Positions 31,767 to 39,987 of a stretch of DNA of 64,000 nt are shown piece by piece; the stretch's first letter is position 1; every line of letters starts with the position of its first letter. Under the pieces are notes generated by a model. It was not told where the DNA came from. It was given only the letters and a program-made list of their open reading frames with translations, and searched no databases. A program made the translations under genes and the position numbers. This stretch comes from Bordetella petrii (GTDB taxonomy: Bacteria; Pseudomonadota; Gammaproteobacteria; Burkholderiales; Burkholderiaceae_B). The stretch covers positions 1 through 64,000 of the forward strand of contig WMBV01000015.1 of NCBI GenBank assembly GCA_017745595.1. The letters run 5' to 3'.

Positions 31767-32417
31767 GTGAAAGCCCCACCCCCGAAGCACTGCGCGCTTT
31801 CCACCTCGCGGCTGGCAGGCCGCTCGGATTCGCCAGGCAGGGAACAGTCCTCAAGGACTGTTCCCTGTCCGGGCTCATCCCCTCAAGGGGGCGACGCTGG
31901 CGGACCGGCGAAGCCGGCTCCCGCCACCACGGGCCGGACGCCGGGCATCGGCCGCTGGCTGGCCCTGGCGGCGCTGGTGATCGTTCTGGACCAGCTCACC
32001 AAGTTGTATTTCAACGCCAGCTTCGAATACGGCCAGCGCGTCAATGTCCTGCCGATATTCGATTTCACGCTGGTGTACAACCGGGGCGCGGCCTTCAGCT
32101 TCCTGGCGTCGGAAGCGGGCTGGCAGCGCTGGTTCTTCACGGCGCTGGGCCTCGTGGCGTCGGTGGTCATCGTCTGGCTGCTGCGCCGCCACCGGGAACA
32201 GGCGCGTTTCAGCCTGGCCCTGGCCCTGATCCTGGGCGGCGCGCTGGGCAACGTGATCGACCGCGTGGCTTACGGGCACGTCATCGATTTTCTGCTGTTC
32301 TACTGGAACGACTGGTACTACCCGGCATTCAACCTGGCCGACGTCAGCATTACCTGCGGCGCCATCCTGCTGGTGCTCGACGAACTGCTGCGCGCCCGCC
32401 GCTCGCGCAGCGCTTAA
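31767..32417 (+). CDS. lspA: Lipoprotein signal peptidase with repeat-encoded N-terminal extension
   Basis: LspA cleaves prolipoprotein signal peptides in the inner membrane. The conserved core begins at about residue 62 ([17 protein letters not shown]) and has four membrane helices and the aspartic protease motifs GNVIDR and FNLADVSI. The only available start ahead of the core is GTG 31767, which gives 216 residues, about 50 more than the usual 160-170. The extra part is polar, Pro/Ser/Gly-rich and encoded by a repeat-like insert that contains a perfect 13-bp palindrome. Whether the extension is translated or removed is unknown. Confidence 0.9.
   Translation: MKAPPPKHCALSTSRLAGRSDSPGREQSSRTVPCPGSSPQGGDAGGPAKPAPATTGRTPGIGRWLALAALVIVLDQLTKLYFNASFEYGQRVNVLPIFDFTLVYNRGAAFSFLASEAGWQRWFFTALGLVASVVIVWLLRRHREQARFSLALALILGGALGNVIDRVAYGHVIDFLLFYWNDWYYPAFNLADVSITCGAILLVLDELLRARRSRSA
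31838..31867. repeat. Perfect 13-bp palindrome inside lspA 5' region
   Basis: CAGGGAACAGTCC and GGACTGTTCCCTG flank a 4-base TCAA loop. The surrounding sequence (about 31775-31925) with CCCCCGAAGCACTGCGCGCT and CCCCTCAAGGGGGCGACGCT looks like a dispersed Burkholderiales intergenic repeat into which this palindrome is nested; that identification is from memory. Confidence 0.75.
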
Positions 32418-32473
32418 AATTGTCCAATTCCCTTCACCGTCCAGACTGACGGCGCCCTGCGCGCCGGCCCGCC

Positions 32474-33676
32474 ATGCTCGATCTTGCACGCAAACGCATT
32501 GTTCTCGGCCTGACCGGCGGTATCGCCTGCTACAAAATCGCCGAACTGGTACGACGCCTGACGGAACAGGGCGCCCTGGTCGACGTCGTCATGACTCAGG
32601 CCGCCACCCATTTCATCACGCCCGTCACGATGCAGGCCCTGTCCGGCCGCCCCGTGTTCCTGGATGCCTGGGATGCGCGCATCGACAACAACATGGCGCA
32701 TATCGAACTGACGCGCGGCGCCGACGCGGTTCTGGTGGCCCCCGCCAGCGCCGACTTCATGGCCAAGCTGGCGCACGGCCTGGCCGACGACCTGTTGTCC
32801 ACGCTGTGCCTGGCGCGCGCCTGTCCCCTGCTGGTGGCGCCCGCCATGAACCGCGAGATGTGGGCCAACCCGGCCACCCAGCGCAATGCGGCGCAGTTGC
32901 GGGCCGACGGCATCGCGGTGCTGGGGCCCGCGTCGGGCGAACAGGCCTGCGGCGAAACCGGCGATGGCCGCATGCTCGAGGCCCATGAGCTGCTGGCCGA
33001 CCTGATCGCATTCTTCCAGCCCAAGGTGCTGGCCGGCCGCCACCTGCTGCTGACGGCCGGCCCCACGTCCGAGCCGGTGGATCCGGTGCGCGTGCTGAGC
33101 AACCGCTCGTCCGGCAAAACCGGCTATGCGCTGGCGCGCGCGGCGCGCGAAGCCGGCGCCCGCGTCACGCTGGTAACGGGCGCCACCGCGCTGCCCATGC
33201 CGCGCGGCGTCACGGCGCTGCCGGTCACGACGGCCCGCCAGATGCATGACGCGGTCATGGCCAATGCCCACGACGCCGACGTATTCATCGCCGTGGCGGC
33301 CGTGGCCGATTGGCGCGTCAAGAACGTCAGCGACCAGAAGCTGAAGAAAACCACCGAGGGCGGCGGCGCGCCGGTGCTCGAGTTCGAGCCCAATCCCGAC
33401 ATCCTGGCCGAGGTCGCCAAGCTGCCGGGCGGCCCCTGGTGCGTGGGCTTTGCCGCCGAAACCGAAAAACTGGCCGAGCACGCCGAGGCCAAGCGCTTGC
33501 GCAAAGGCATTCCGCTATTGGTGGGCAACCTGGCCCACAAGGTGATGGACGCCGACACCACCGAACTGGTGCTGTTCGATGCCAACGGCGCCCATCCGCT
33601 GCCGCCCGGATCCAAGCTGGACGCGGCGCGCCGGCTCATCGCCGAGATCGCCGCGCGGCTGCCCCAAGACGGCTGA
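32474..33676 (+). CDS. coaBC: Bifunctional PPC decarboxylase / PPC synthetase
   Basis: CoaBC makes 4'-phosphopantetheine from phosphopantothenate and cysteine through phosphopantothenoylcysteine. The 400 residues comprise the flavin-dependent CoaC half (GLTGGIACYK, APAMNREMW, and the active-site ACGETGDGRM) and the CoaB half (LTAGPTSEPVDPVRVLSNRSSGKTG, AAVADWR). It starts 56 bp after lspA, without an intervening terminator. Its 3' side is followed by the paired palindromic repeat locus B. Confidence 0.96.
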   Translation: MLDLARKRIVLGLTGGIACYKIAELVRRLTEQGALVDVVMTQAATHFITPVTMQALSGRPVFLDAWDARIDNNMAHIELTRGADAVLVAPASADFMAKLAHGLADDLLSTLCLARACPLLVAPAMNREMWANPATQRNAAQLRADGIAVLGPASGEQACGETGDGRMLEAHELLADLIAFFQPKVLAGRHLLLTAGPTSEPVDPVRVLSNRSSGKTGYALARAAREAGARVTLVTGATALPMPRGVTALPVTTARQMHDAVMANAHDADVFIAVAAVADWRVKNVSDQKLKKTTEGGGAPVLEFEPNPDILAEVAKLPGGPWCVGFAAETEKLAEHAEAKRLRKGIPLLVGNLAHKVMDADTTELVLFDANGAHPLPPGSKLDAARRLIAEIAARLPQDG

Positions 33677-33702
33677 CACCGCGCCTCAGAGGGCGCCTCA
33701 AA

Positions 33703-33792
33703 GGTGTCTGACTCCCGCAGGGTGTCAGACACCGAAGCGTGCTTAGCCCGTTCAATACAACAGTGTCTGACACCCTGCGGGAGTCAGACACC
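33703..33792. repeat. Palindromic repeat locus B (inverted pair)
   Basis: Unit B1 (33703-33733) reads GGTGTCTGAC-TCCCGCAGGGT-GTCAGACACC. Unit B2 (33762-33792) reads AGTGTCTGAC-ACCCTGCGGGA-GTCAGACACC. The loops are exact reverse complements, so the units are inverted copies 28 bp apart. The locus separates the convergent coaBC and GATE-protein genes and could end transcription from both sides. The spacer resembles that of locus C. Confidence 0.88.
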
Positions 33793-33802
33793 TGCCGCCG
33801 TG

Positions 33803-34819
33803 CTAGCCCGCGGCCGGGCTGAGCCGGGCATCGGCGGGGCCGCCGCCCTTGATCACCCGCGCCAGCACGGCCACGATGGCCAGCGTCAGCAATACGCGCC
33901 CCACCAGGATGATCCAGATATCTGCGCCCAGGGTCAGCAGCAAGGCGGTGTCTTCGATCAGCGAGTGCGACAGCGATATCCAGGCCAGTGCCAGGAAGCG
34001 CGTACGTCCCGAAAACTGGTTCTTTTCGGCCTCTTCGATGATAAGCGCCCCGCCGTAGCTCAGCCCCAGCAGCACTCCCACGGTGGTCACGGGCGCCACC
34101 CGCGCGTCCAGGCCCGACACCCGCAGCAGGGGCATCAGCAAGGCCGTGATGGCGCGCGTCAGGCCGGTGCGCTCGAAGATGTCCAGCAACACCAGCAAGG
34201 CCACGATCACCCCGTAGGTGAACAGCAGCGACATGGCGGTGCCGCGCACCCAGTCCAGCAGGCCGCTGCCCTGGCTATCGGCCGCCAGCGACGAACTGCC
34301 CAGCCAGCCCAGCGATACCGGTTCTTGCAGCCAGCCGCCCCAGCGGCAGGCCCAGCCGACCGCGGCGGCATACAGTACCGCCGCGCCCACCCGCAGCGCG
34401 GCCGTGGCCCAGAAGCTGGCGCCGGCGCGGCGCACGATGGCCTGTTCCACCGGCAGGCCGTGGGCAAACAGCACCATGGCGCACAAGGCGCTCAACTGCG
34501 CCACCGTCAGGTCCAGGTGGGGCGCCAGCCCGATCAGGGCGGCAATGGCGCCATACACCCCGACGCACATGCCCGCCACCCAGATCATGCCCGCCTCGGG
34601 CGGCAGATCCAGCAAGGCCATCGCCGGTGCGATGGCGCGGCCCAGCGCGTCGATCCAGCCCAGCCATTGTCCCGCCTGCACCAGCACCATCACCGGCAGC
34701 ATGACTTTGACCAGGACCAGGAACAGGCGACGGCTGCGGCGCAGCAGGTTGAAGAGGTACGGCACGGAAGTGTCCACGAACGAAGGAGAGGCCAAAAAAC
34801 AGGCCCCAGCATAGAGCAA
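33803..34819 (-). CDS. GATE/nucleoside-recognition domain membrane protein
   Basis: The product has about nine hydrophobic segments and two nucleoside-recognition (GATE) domain-like halves, each with an Asn/Ser/Gly-rich loop (GVYGAIAALIGLAPHL; GVLLGLSYGGALIIEE). The family includes spore-maturation-like and nucleoside/ion transporter relatives; function here is unknown. The longest frame starts at TTG 34819 with 338 residues but has no ribosome site. GTG 34777 (VDTSVPYLFNLLRR) is a good alternative. It is divergent from the Lrp-type gene, whose product may regulate it. Confidence 0.75.
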   Translation of the reverse strand: MLYAGACFLASPSFVDTSVPYLFNLLRRSRRLFLVLVKVMLPVMVLVQAGQWLGWIDALGRAIAPAMALLDLPPEAGMIWVAGMCVGVYGAIAALIGLAPHLDLTVAQLSALCAMVLFAHGLPVEQAIVRRAGASFWATAALRVGAAVLYAAAVGWACRWGGWLQEPVSLGWLGSSSLAADSQGSGLLDWVRGTAMSLLFTYGVIVALLVLLDIFERTGLTRAITALLMPLLRVSGLDARVAPVTTVGVLLGLSYGGALIIEEAEKNQFSGRTRFLALAWISLSHSLIEDTALLLTLGADIWIILVGRVLLTLAIVAVLARVIKGGGPADARLSPAAG

Positions 34820-34842
34820 GCGGCGCGAAATTAGCGCGCATC

Positions 34843-34894
34843 TTATTGTGTAGTACGCTTTTTTATTGTGTTAAGTTGGCATTTGTCTACACAA
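34843..34894. promoter_or_regulatory. Repeat elements upstream of the lrp-like gene
   Basis: TTATTGTGT occurs at 34843-34851 and again at 34863-34871, exactly 20 bp (two helical turns) apart. TTTGTCTACACAAA follows at about 34882-34895. Same-face repeats suit the multimeric DNA wrapping of Lrp/AsnC proteins, so autoregulation is inferred. Confidence 0.4.
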
Positions 34895-34904
34895 AAGTTG
34901 TGCC

Positions 34905-35363
34905 ATGGAACTGGATTCGCTCGACCACCGCATTCTGGCCCAGTTGCAGCGCGATGCCGGCCTGTCCAATGTCGCGCTGGCGGACCGGGTCGGCCTGTCG
35001 CCATCGGCCTGCCTGCGGCGGGTCGAGCGGCTGAAAAAACACGGCGTGATCCGCCGCATCGTGGCCGTGGTGGACCCCGCCCGCGTGGCCCACGGCCTGT
35101 CGGCCATCGTCACGGTGGAGTTCGCGCGCCACGGCTCGGTGCATCGCCAGGATTTCCTGGCCCGCGTGCGCGCCGAAGCCGCCGTGACGCAGTGCTATAT
35201 GGTCACCGGCGACGTCAGCTGCGTGCTGATCGTCCATATGCGCGACATGGACGACTACCTGGCGCTGGCCGAACGCCTGTTCGAGCGCGACGACAATGTG
35301 CAGGCCTTCTATACGCACATTGTGATGCAGACCATCAAGCACGAGCCCGGCATCCGCCTGTAG
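34905..35363 (+). CDS. Lrp/AsnC-family transcriptional regulator
   Basis: This 152-residue protein has the Lrp N-terminal helix-turn-helix (LDHRILAQLQRDAGLSNVAL...GLSPSACLRRVERLKKHGVI) and the C-terminal RAM ligand/oligomerisation domain (YMVTGDVSCVLIVHMRDMDDY). Members sense amino acids and act on nearby transport or metabolic genes. ATG 34905 matches the family start. The divergent GATE membrane protein is the most likely local target. Two 9-bp direct repeats lie in the shared gap. Confidence 0.92.
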   Translation: MELDSLDHRILAQLQRDAGLSNVALADRVGLSPSACLRRVERLKKHGVIRRIVAVVDPARVAHGLSAIVTVEFARHGSVHRQDFLARVRAEAAVTQCYMVTGDVSCVLIVHMRDMDDYLALAERLFERDDNVQAFYTHIVMQTIKHEPGIRL

Positions 35364-35382
35364 GCCGGCCCGCGCCACGACC

Positions 35383-36438
35383 CTACGGCGCCGGCCCGGC
35401 GTCCGCGGCGCGCGCCGCCCATGTGGCCAGCGGCAAGGGCCGGTCGCTGTCGACGATGCGCGCCAGCACCCGCCGCATCTGCGGCCAGCCGCCCCGGCTG
35501 CCGGGCCAGCGGCGCGGCGTGACCAGGTGCCATGCGCCGCTGCCATCGCGTTCCGCCATGACGAAACGGAAGGAGTAATAGCCGGGGATGCCCATGCGCA
35601 AGTCGGTCACGACCAGCGCATTGCCCAGCACGTCGTAACGCAGCCAGTCGCCGGTGAACCAGCGCAGGCGCTCGTGCAAGGCGGAGCCATCCAGAATGCC
35701 GCGCTGTTGCAGATGCAGCGGCAAGGCCACCCGCTCGGGCGGATGGCGGTCGAACCAGCCGCTGACCGCTTCGTAGTACTGGCCCTGCCCGTCTTTGGCC
35801 AGCACCCGCCACAACAGCGTATTGAACGGCATGGGGGTCGCCAGCATGGCGGTCGGCCGCAAGCCTTGCCGCAACAGCGCCTGCTCCACCCGCTGCTCGG
35901 CGTGCCAGCGCCCCGCCAGCGATACCAGCAGGTAGGCGGTGCTGAACAACAGGGCCCCCGCCAGCACCCGGCGGACCCGCGCAGTGCAGCCCCACCAGGC
36001 CGCGCCTATCACGGCTGCCGCCAACGGCAAGGTATAGACCGGGTCGATGATGAACACCGCCGACCAGCTTTCGGGGATGCTGGGCCAGGGCCAGAACAGC
36101 TGCGTACCGTAGACCGTGAATGCGTCCAGCACCGGATGCGTGACCAGCACCAGGAACAGCGTCAGGAACAGGCGCCCCGCGCCATAGGGCGCGTGGGGCC
36201 ACTTTTTGCGTATCAACCAGGCCAGCAGCGCCGCCAGCGCGCCCAGCACGAATACCGAATGCGAAAAGCCGCGATGGTAAGTCATGAGCGAAACCGGATC
36301 GGGATAGCGCATCAGCACATCGAGGTCCGGCAAGGTGGCCAGCAGGCCGCCGTACAACAGGGCCTTGCGGCCCTGGTAGCGGCCCAGCAGCGCGCCCTGG
36401 ATGCCGGCGCCCAGCACCGCTTGTGTCAGGGAATCCAT
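35383..36438 (-). CDS. YdjM/DUF457-type membrane-bound metal-dependent hydrolase
   Basis: This 351-residue protein begins MDSLTQAVLGAGIQGAL and has the family residues LPDLDVLMRYPD, YHRGFSHSVF and THPVLDAFTVYG, which supply Asp and His metal ligands between membrane helices. It matches the inner-membrane DUF457 hydrolases (YdjM-like), whose substrate is unknown. Five or so hydrophobic segments lie in residues 1-180 and a soluble domain of about 150 residues follows. It is convergent with the lrp-like gene. Confidence 0.85.
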   Translation of the reverse strand: MDSLTQAVLGAGIQGALLGRYQGRKALLYGGLLATLPDLDVLMRYPDPVSLMTYHRGFSHSVFVLGALAALLAWLIRKKWPHAPYGAGRLFLTLFLVLVTHPVLDAFTVYGTQLFWPWPSIPESWSAVFIIDPVYTLPLAAAVIGAAWWGCTARVRRVLAGALLFSTAYLLVSLAGRWHAEQRVEQALLRQGLRPTAMLATPMPFNTLLWRVLAKDGQGQYYEAVSGWFDRHPPERVALPLHLQQRGILDGSALHERLRWFTGDWLRYDVLGNALVVTDLRMGIPGYYSFRFVMAERDGSGAWHLVTPRRWPGSRGGWPQMRRVLARIVDSDRPLPLATWAARAADAGPAP

Positions 36439-36543
36439 ATAGCGAAGAAGGTTTTGCAGGGAACGACCATGCCCGGCGCCCCGCCGCGGCAGGCGTTAAG
36501 ATACCGCATCGGCCGTCCGGCCGGCTTACACAGGACTCGACCC

Positions 36544-37026
36544 ATGGCCATCGATGGCGAACCCAAAGACGGCGATTTCGTGCGCTACATCGAAACGCTG
36601 AACCGCCAGGCGGACGGTATCCCTGGGCAGGTGCCGGCGCGCCAGGGGCACTGGCCCGGCAAGAGCCGGCGCGCCGCGCCTTCGTCCACCGATTCCCCCC
36701 GCGCCGCGGCACCGGGTACCGCCGCGCCTGCCAGCCCATCCGCGCCCGCGCCCCCCACCCTGGCCGCGCGCAGCGGCCAGCGCCGCATCGCCCTGATCCT
36801 GACGATCGCCGGCGGGTTCGCCTTGTGGCACGCCATCATCAGGCTGTCCGCGGCCCTGCAGCGCGAACCCGTCGACCTCGACGACCTGATCCCGGCGGTC
36901 TTTCTCGCCGTCTGCGCCTTCATGCTGTTCATGGGCGGCAACCGCCTGCGCGCGGCGCAAAAACGCCAGCCGCTGCCCAGCCTGCCGCCCCTGTCCACCC
37001 TGCCCGGCAAGAACCGCCGGGCCTGA
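36544..37026 (+). CDS. Hypothetical membrane-anchored protein
   Basis: This 160-residue protein starts MAIDGEPKDGDFVRYIETLN. A Pro/Ala/Ser-rich linker (about 45-78) follows, then two hydrophobic segments (RIALILTIAGGFALWHAII and AVFLAVCAFMLFMGG) and a short basic/Pro-rich end. I do not recognise it. The start is supported by upstream sequence ACAGGACTCGACCC with only a weak ribosome site. It precedes the dUTPase gene by 82 bp. Confidence 0.55.
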   Translation: MAIDGEPKDGDFVRYIETLNRQADGIPGQVPARQGHWPGKSRRAAPSSTDSPRAAAPGTAAPASPSAPAPPTLAARSGQRRIALILTIAGGFALWHAIIRLSAALQREPVDLDDLIPAVFLAVCAFMLFMGGNRLRAAQKRQPLPSLPPLSTLPGKNRRA

Positions 37027-37108
37027 AGCGGCTGTGCGGCACCGGCCGCGCTTGGTGCTAACATTTCCGGCCCATGGCGGCCACGCCTATAGATATTGCG
37101 GAGCGAAC

Positions 37109-37783
37109 GTGAGCGACACCCCGGCCGGACTGACCGAAACCCAGGCGGCAACCATGCTGAAACTGCAGGACCGCCTCAACAGCATCATCAACCCGCAGTG
37201 GGTAGGCGGCGGGGCCCGCTTCCTGCGCGCCGCGTTCGTGGAATCAGCCGAAGCGCTCGAACACTACGGCTGGAAATGGTGGAAGAAGCAGGACATCGAC
37301 CTGCCCCAGGTGCAAATGGAACTGGTCGACATCCTGCATTTCTACCTGTCGCACACCCTGGTATCGACGGGCGGCTCGGCCGCCGACGCGGCGCTGCTGC
37401 TGGTGGCCGACCTGGCCGCGCCCGACGCGATCGCGCTCGACGGCCGCACCTACCGGCTGCACGAGCTCGACGTGCCGGAACTGCTCGAACTGATCGGCGG
37501 CCTGGCCGTGTGCGGCCGCGCCAGCTACAAAACGCTGGAACGCACCATGGCATGCTGCGAGCTGTCATGGAACGACACGTTCACGCAGTATGTGTCCAAG
37601 AACGTGCTGAACATCTTCCGCCAGGAAAACGGCTACAAGACCGGCACGTACGTGAAAATATGGCGGGGCGAAGAAGACAACGTCGTGCTGGCGCGCCTGA
37701 TCGCCGACCTGGATCCGGCCCGGCCCGATTTCGCCGAGGCCCTGCACGCCGGCCTGGCGCAGGCTTACGCACAGGCGCGCTGA
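37109..37783 (+). CDS. Dimeric dUTPase family protein
   Basis: This 224-residue all-helical protein carries the dimeric dUTPase (MazG-related) metal-binding pattern: ESAEALEHYGWKWWKK and then QVQMELVDILHFYLS, with the second motif region ELSWNDTFTQYVSKNVLNIFRQ. It hydrolyses dUTP to dUMP and pyrophosphate and so limits uracil in DNA. GTG 37109 (VSDTPAGLTETQ) follows GGAGCG. The dimeric type is less common in proteobacteria than the trimeric Dut. The gene is followed by palindromic repeat locus C. Confidence 0.85.
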   Translation: MSDTPAGLTETQAATMLKLQDRLNSIINPQWVGGGARFLRAAFVESAEALEHYGWKWWKKQDIDLPQVQMELVDILHFYLSHTLVSTGGSAADAALLLVADLAAPDAIALDGRTYRLHELDVPELLELIGGLAVCGRASYKTLERTMACCELSWNDTFTQYVSKNVLNIFRQENGYKTGTYVKIWRGEEDNVVLARLIADLDPARPDFAEALHAGLAQAYAQAR

Positions 37784-37798
37784 GCCTGCGCCTTGCCA

Positions 37799-37885
37799 GG
37801 TGTCAGGCTCCGCAGGTGCCTGACATCGATAGTGGGCTAGATCTTTCCAATCGAACGGTGTCAGGCACCTGCGGAGCCTGACACC
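37799..37885. repeat. Palindromic repeat locus C (inverted pair)
   Basis: Unit C1 (37799-37827) has arms GGTGTCAGGC/GCCTGACATC around TCCGCAGGT, with one mismatch. Unit C2 (37857-37885) has arms GGTGTCAGGC/GCCTGACACC around ACCTGCGGA. The loops are reverse complements, so the units are inverted 29 bp apart. The pair lies between the convergent dUTPase and ehuA genes. Relative to locus B both arms have changed together (TGAC/GTCA to AGGC/GCCT). Confidence 0.88.
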
Positions 37886-37895
37886 TGCAAATGCC

Positions 37896-38666
37896 CTAGA
37901 CTGCCTCGATCACCGACTGCAGGAACTGCTGCGTGCGCTCTTCGCGCGGATTCGAGAACAGCACGCTGGATTCCGCGTCTTCGACGATGTTGCCCTGGTC
38001 GAAGAACAGTGTGCGGTCCGAACTGCGTTCGGCGAAGCTCATCTGGTGGGTCACGATGATCATCGTCATCGTGCGCTTGGCGGCCAGGTCGCGCAATATC
38101 TGCAGAATGCCGCCCACCAGTTCGGGGTCGAGCGCCGAGGTCACCTCGTCGAACAGCATCACTTCCGGATGCATGGCCAGCGCCCGCGCGATGCCCACCC
38201 GCTGCTTCTGGCCGCCGGACAACTGCGCGGGATAGCTGTCCAGCTTGTCGCCCAGCCCTACCAGTTCCAGGTACTCGCGCGCGCGCTGCGCGGCCTCGTC
38301 GCGCGGCACCCCGGCCACGTACACCGGCGCTTCCATGACGTTGCCCAGCGCGGTCTTGTGCGGAAACAGATTGAAGTGCTGGAACACCATGCCGATCTTG
38401 CCGCGCACGCGCCGCACGTGCGCCGAATTCGAGCCCACGCTGCGGCCTTGCGCATCCACCCACATCGACTCGCCGTCGATCAGGATTTCGCCGCTGGAAG
38501 GCCGGTCCAGCGTCATCAACAGGCGCAGCAGCGTCGACTTGCCCGAGCCCGACGGGCCGATAATGGACAAGGTCTGTCCCGCCGGGATTTCCAGATTGAT
38601 GCCACGCAGCACTTCGAGTTCGCCATAGCGTTTGCACAGATTGTTCAGGCGGATGCTCGCGCTCAT
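37896..38666 (-). CDS. ehuA: Ectoine/hydroxyectoine ABC transporter ATPase
   Basis: This 256-residue ABC ATPase of the polar-amino-acid class has Walker A GPSGSGKST (about 35-43), the Q-loop FQHFNLFPHKTALGNV, the signature LSGGQKQRVGIARALAM and Walker B VMLFDEVTSALDPE. It powers the importer formed by EhuC and EhuD. ATG 38666 overlaps the ehuD stop by 4 bases. The ectoine assignment rests on the binding protein EhuB; this subunit alone would only indicate an amino-acid transporter. Confidence 0.88.
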   Translation of the reverse strand: MSASIRLNNLCKRYGELEVLRGINLEIPAGQTLSIIGPSGSGKSTLLRLLMTLDRPSSGEILIDGESMWVDAQGRSVGSNSAHVRRVRGKIGMVFQHFNLFPHKTALGNVMEAPVYVAGVPRDEAAQRAREYLELVGLGDKLDSYPAQLSGGQKQRVGIARALAMHPEVMLFDEVTSALDPELVGGILQILRDLAAKRTMTMIIVTHQMSFAERSSDRTLFFDQGNIVEDAESSVLFSNPREERTQQFLQSVIEAV

Positions 38667-39334
38667 CGGGTACCTCCGAATTTTTTCAACCATGCCTCCA
38701 GGCGCCGCACGCCCCAGGCCGCGATCAGGCTCAACAGCAGGAACAGCACGCCCACCAGCGTCAACGGCTCGGTATAGCGGAACGTGGCGGAACCGATGAT
38801 TTTGCTTTGCTGCAGTAGTTCAACCACCGTAATGGCGGACAGCAGCGGCGTGTCCTTGAACATCGCCACCAGATAATTGCCCAGCGCCGGCACGACCGGC
38901 GGAATGGCCTGCGGCAGCACCACGCCCACCGCCGTGCGCCACGGCGACATGTTCAGCGCCGTGGCCGCCTCGAGCTGCCCGCGCGGCACCGATTCGATGC
39001 CGGCACGATAGACCTCGGCACAGTAGGCCGCGTAATGCACGCCCAGCGCCAGCACGCCGGTAGCCAGCGGCGACATCTGCACGCCGCTCTGCGGCAGCAC
39101 ATAAAACAGGAAGTACATCTGCACCAGCAAGGGCGTGCTGCGCACGAACTCGATCAGCACCGCCACGGGCGCCGATATCCAGCGCGCACGCACGCGCCGC
39201 AACATGGCCAGCACCAGGCCCAGCACAATCGCGAGCAGCATGCCCAGCACCGTGGCCTGCACCGTGATGATGAGCGCGGAGCCCAATGCCGGCAGGATTT
39301 CCCAGGCGAAGGCCCAGTCGAAGATGGGATTCAT
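38663..39334 (-). CDS. ehuD: Ectoine/hydroxyectoine ABC transporter permease EhuD
   Basis: This 223-residue permease has the HisMQ-type fold with the EAA loop EAATALNMSPWRTAVGVVLPQA and about five membrane helices. It forms the channel with EhuC. The start ATG at 39334 overlaps the ehuC stop by 4 bases and its own stop overlaps ehuA, so translation of ehuC-D-A is coupled. Confidence 0.87.
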   Translation of the reverse strand: MNPIFDWAFAWEILPALGSALIITVQATVLGMLLAIVLGLVLAMLRRVRARWISAPVAVLIEFVRSTPLLVQMYFLFYVLPQSGVQMSPLATGVLALGVHYAAYCAEVYRAGIESVPRGQLEAATALNMSPWRTAVGVVLPQAIPPVVPALGNYLVAMFKDTPLLSAITVVELLQQSKIIGSATFRYTEPLTLVGVLFLLLSLIAAWGVRRLEAWLKKFGGTR

Positions 39335-39984
39335 CGGACGCGGAACCTCCGCTCGAGCAGGCGGATGCCCGCCGTGATGACCAAGGCCACGGCGAAGTAC
39401 AACAGCAGCAGCAGCAGAAAAATCTCGGTGGTGCGCAGGGTTTCGGCCCGCAGCATCTGGCCGCGGAACGTCAGGTCGGTGATGGTGATCAGCGACACCA
39501 GCGCGGTATTCTTCAATAGTTCGATCAGCAGGTTGCCGGCCGGCGGCAGCATGGCCGGAAACGCCTGCGGCAGCACGATGCGCCGCATGGCCAGCGCGGG
39601 CGTCATGTTCAGGGCCACGGCGGCCTCACGCTGCCCGACCGCCACCGCCTGGATCGCGCCACGCACCACCTCGGCGCCATAGGCGCCGGCATTGGCGGCC
39701 AGCACCACGATGCCCACCGTCACGGCGGGCAGCTTCAGCCCGAACAGCGGCAGTACGTAATAGAACCAGAACAGCTGGACCAGCGCCGAGGTGCCGCGGA
39801 AAACCTCCACGTAGGCCAGCGCCGGCCAGCTCAGCCAGCGGTGTGACGACAATCGCGCCAAACCGGCGGCCAGGGCCAGCGGCACCGCCAGCAGCGCGGC
39901 GCCCGCCGTGATGCGCAGCGTCATCCACAGCCCGTCCAGCAGCGGCGGCAGCAGCGTCGCGAAGCCTTGCACGGAGATCGCCAC
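39331..39984 (-). CDS. ehuC: Ectoine/hydroxyectoine ABC transporter permease EhuC
   Basis: This 217-residue HisMQ-type permease has the EAA loop EAAVALNMTPALAMRRIVLP and five or so membrane helices, paralogous to EhuD. It starts 3 bases after the ehuB stop. The order ehuB-C-D-A matches the ectoine importer operons known from rhizobia and other proteobacteria. Confidence 0.87.
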   Translation of the reverse strand: MAISVQGFATLLPPLLDGLWMTLRITAGAALLAVPLALAAGLARLSSHRWLSWPALAYVEVFRGTSALVQLFWFYYVLPLFGLKLPAVTVGIVVLAANAGAYGAEVVRGAIQAVAVGQREAAVALNMTPALAMRRIVLPQAFPAMLPPAGNLLIELLKNTALVSLITITDLTFRGQMLRAETLRTTEIFLLLLLLYFAVALVITAGIRLLERRFRVR

Positions 39985-39987
39985 GCG

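Noticed and set aside
31838-31867. Rho-independent terminator between ileS and lspA
   Set aside because: The palindrome has no U tract, lies inside the open lspA frame, and lspA has no other promoter, so it is treated as a repeat.
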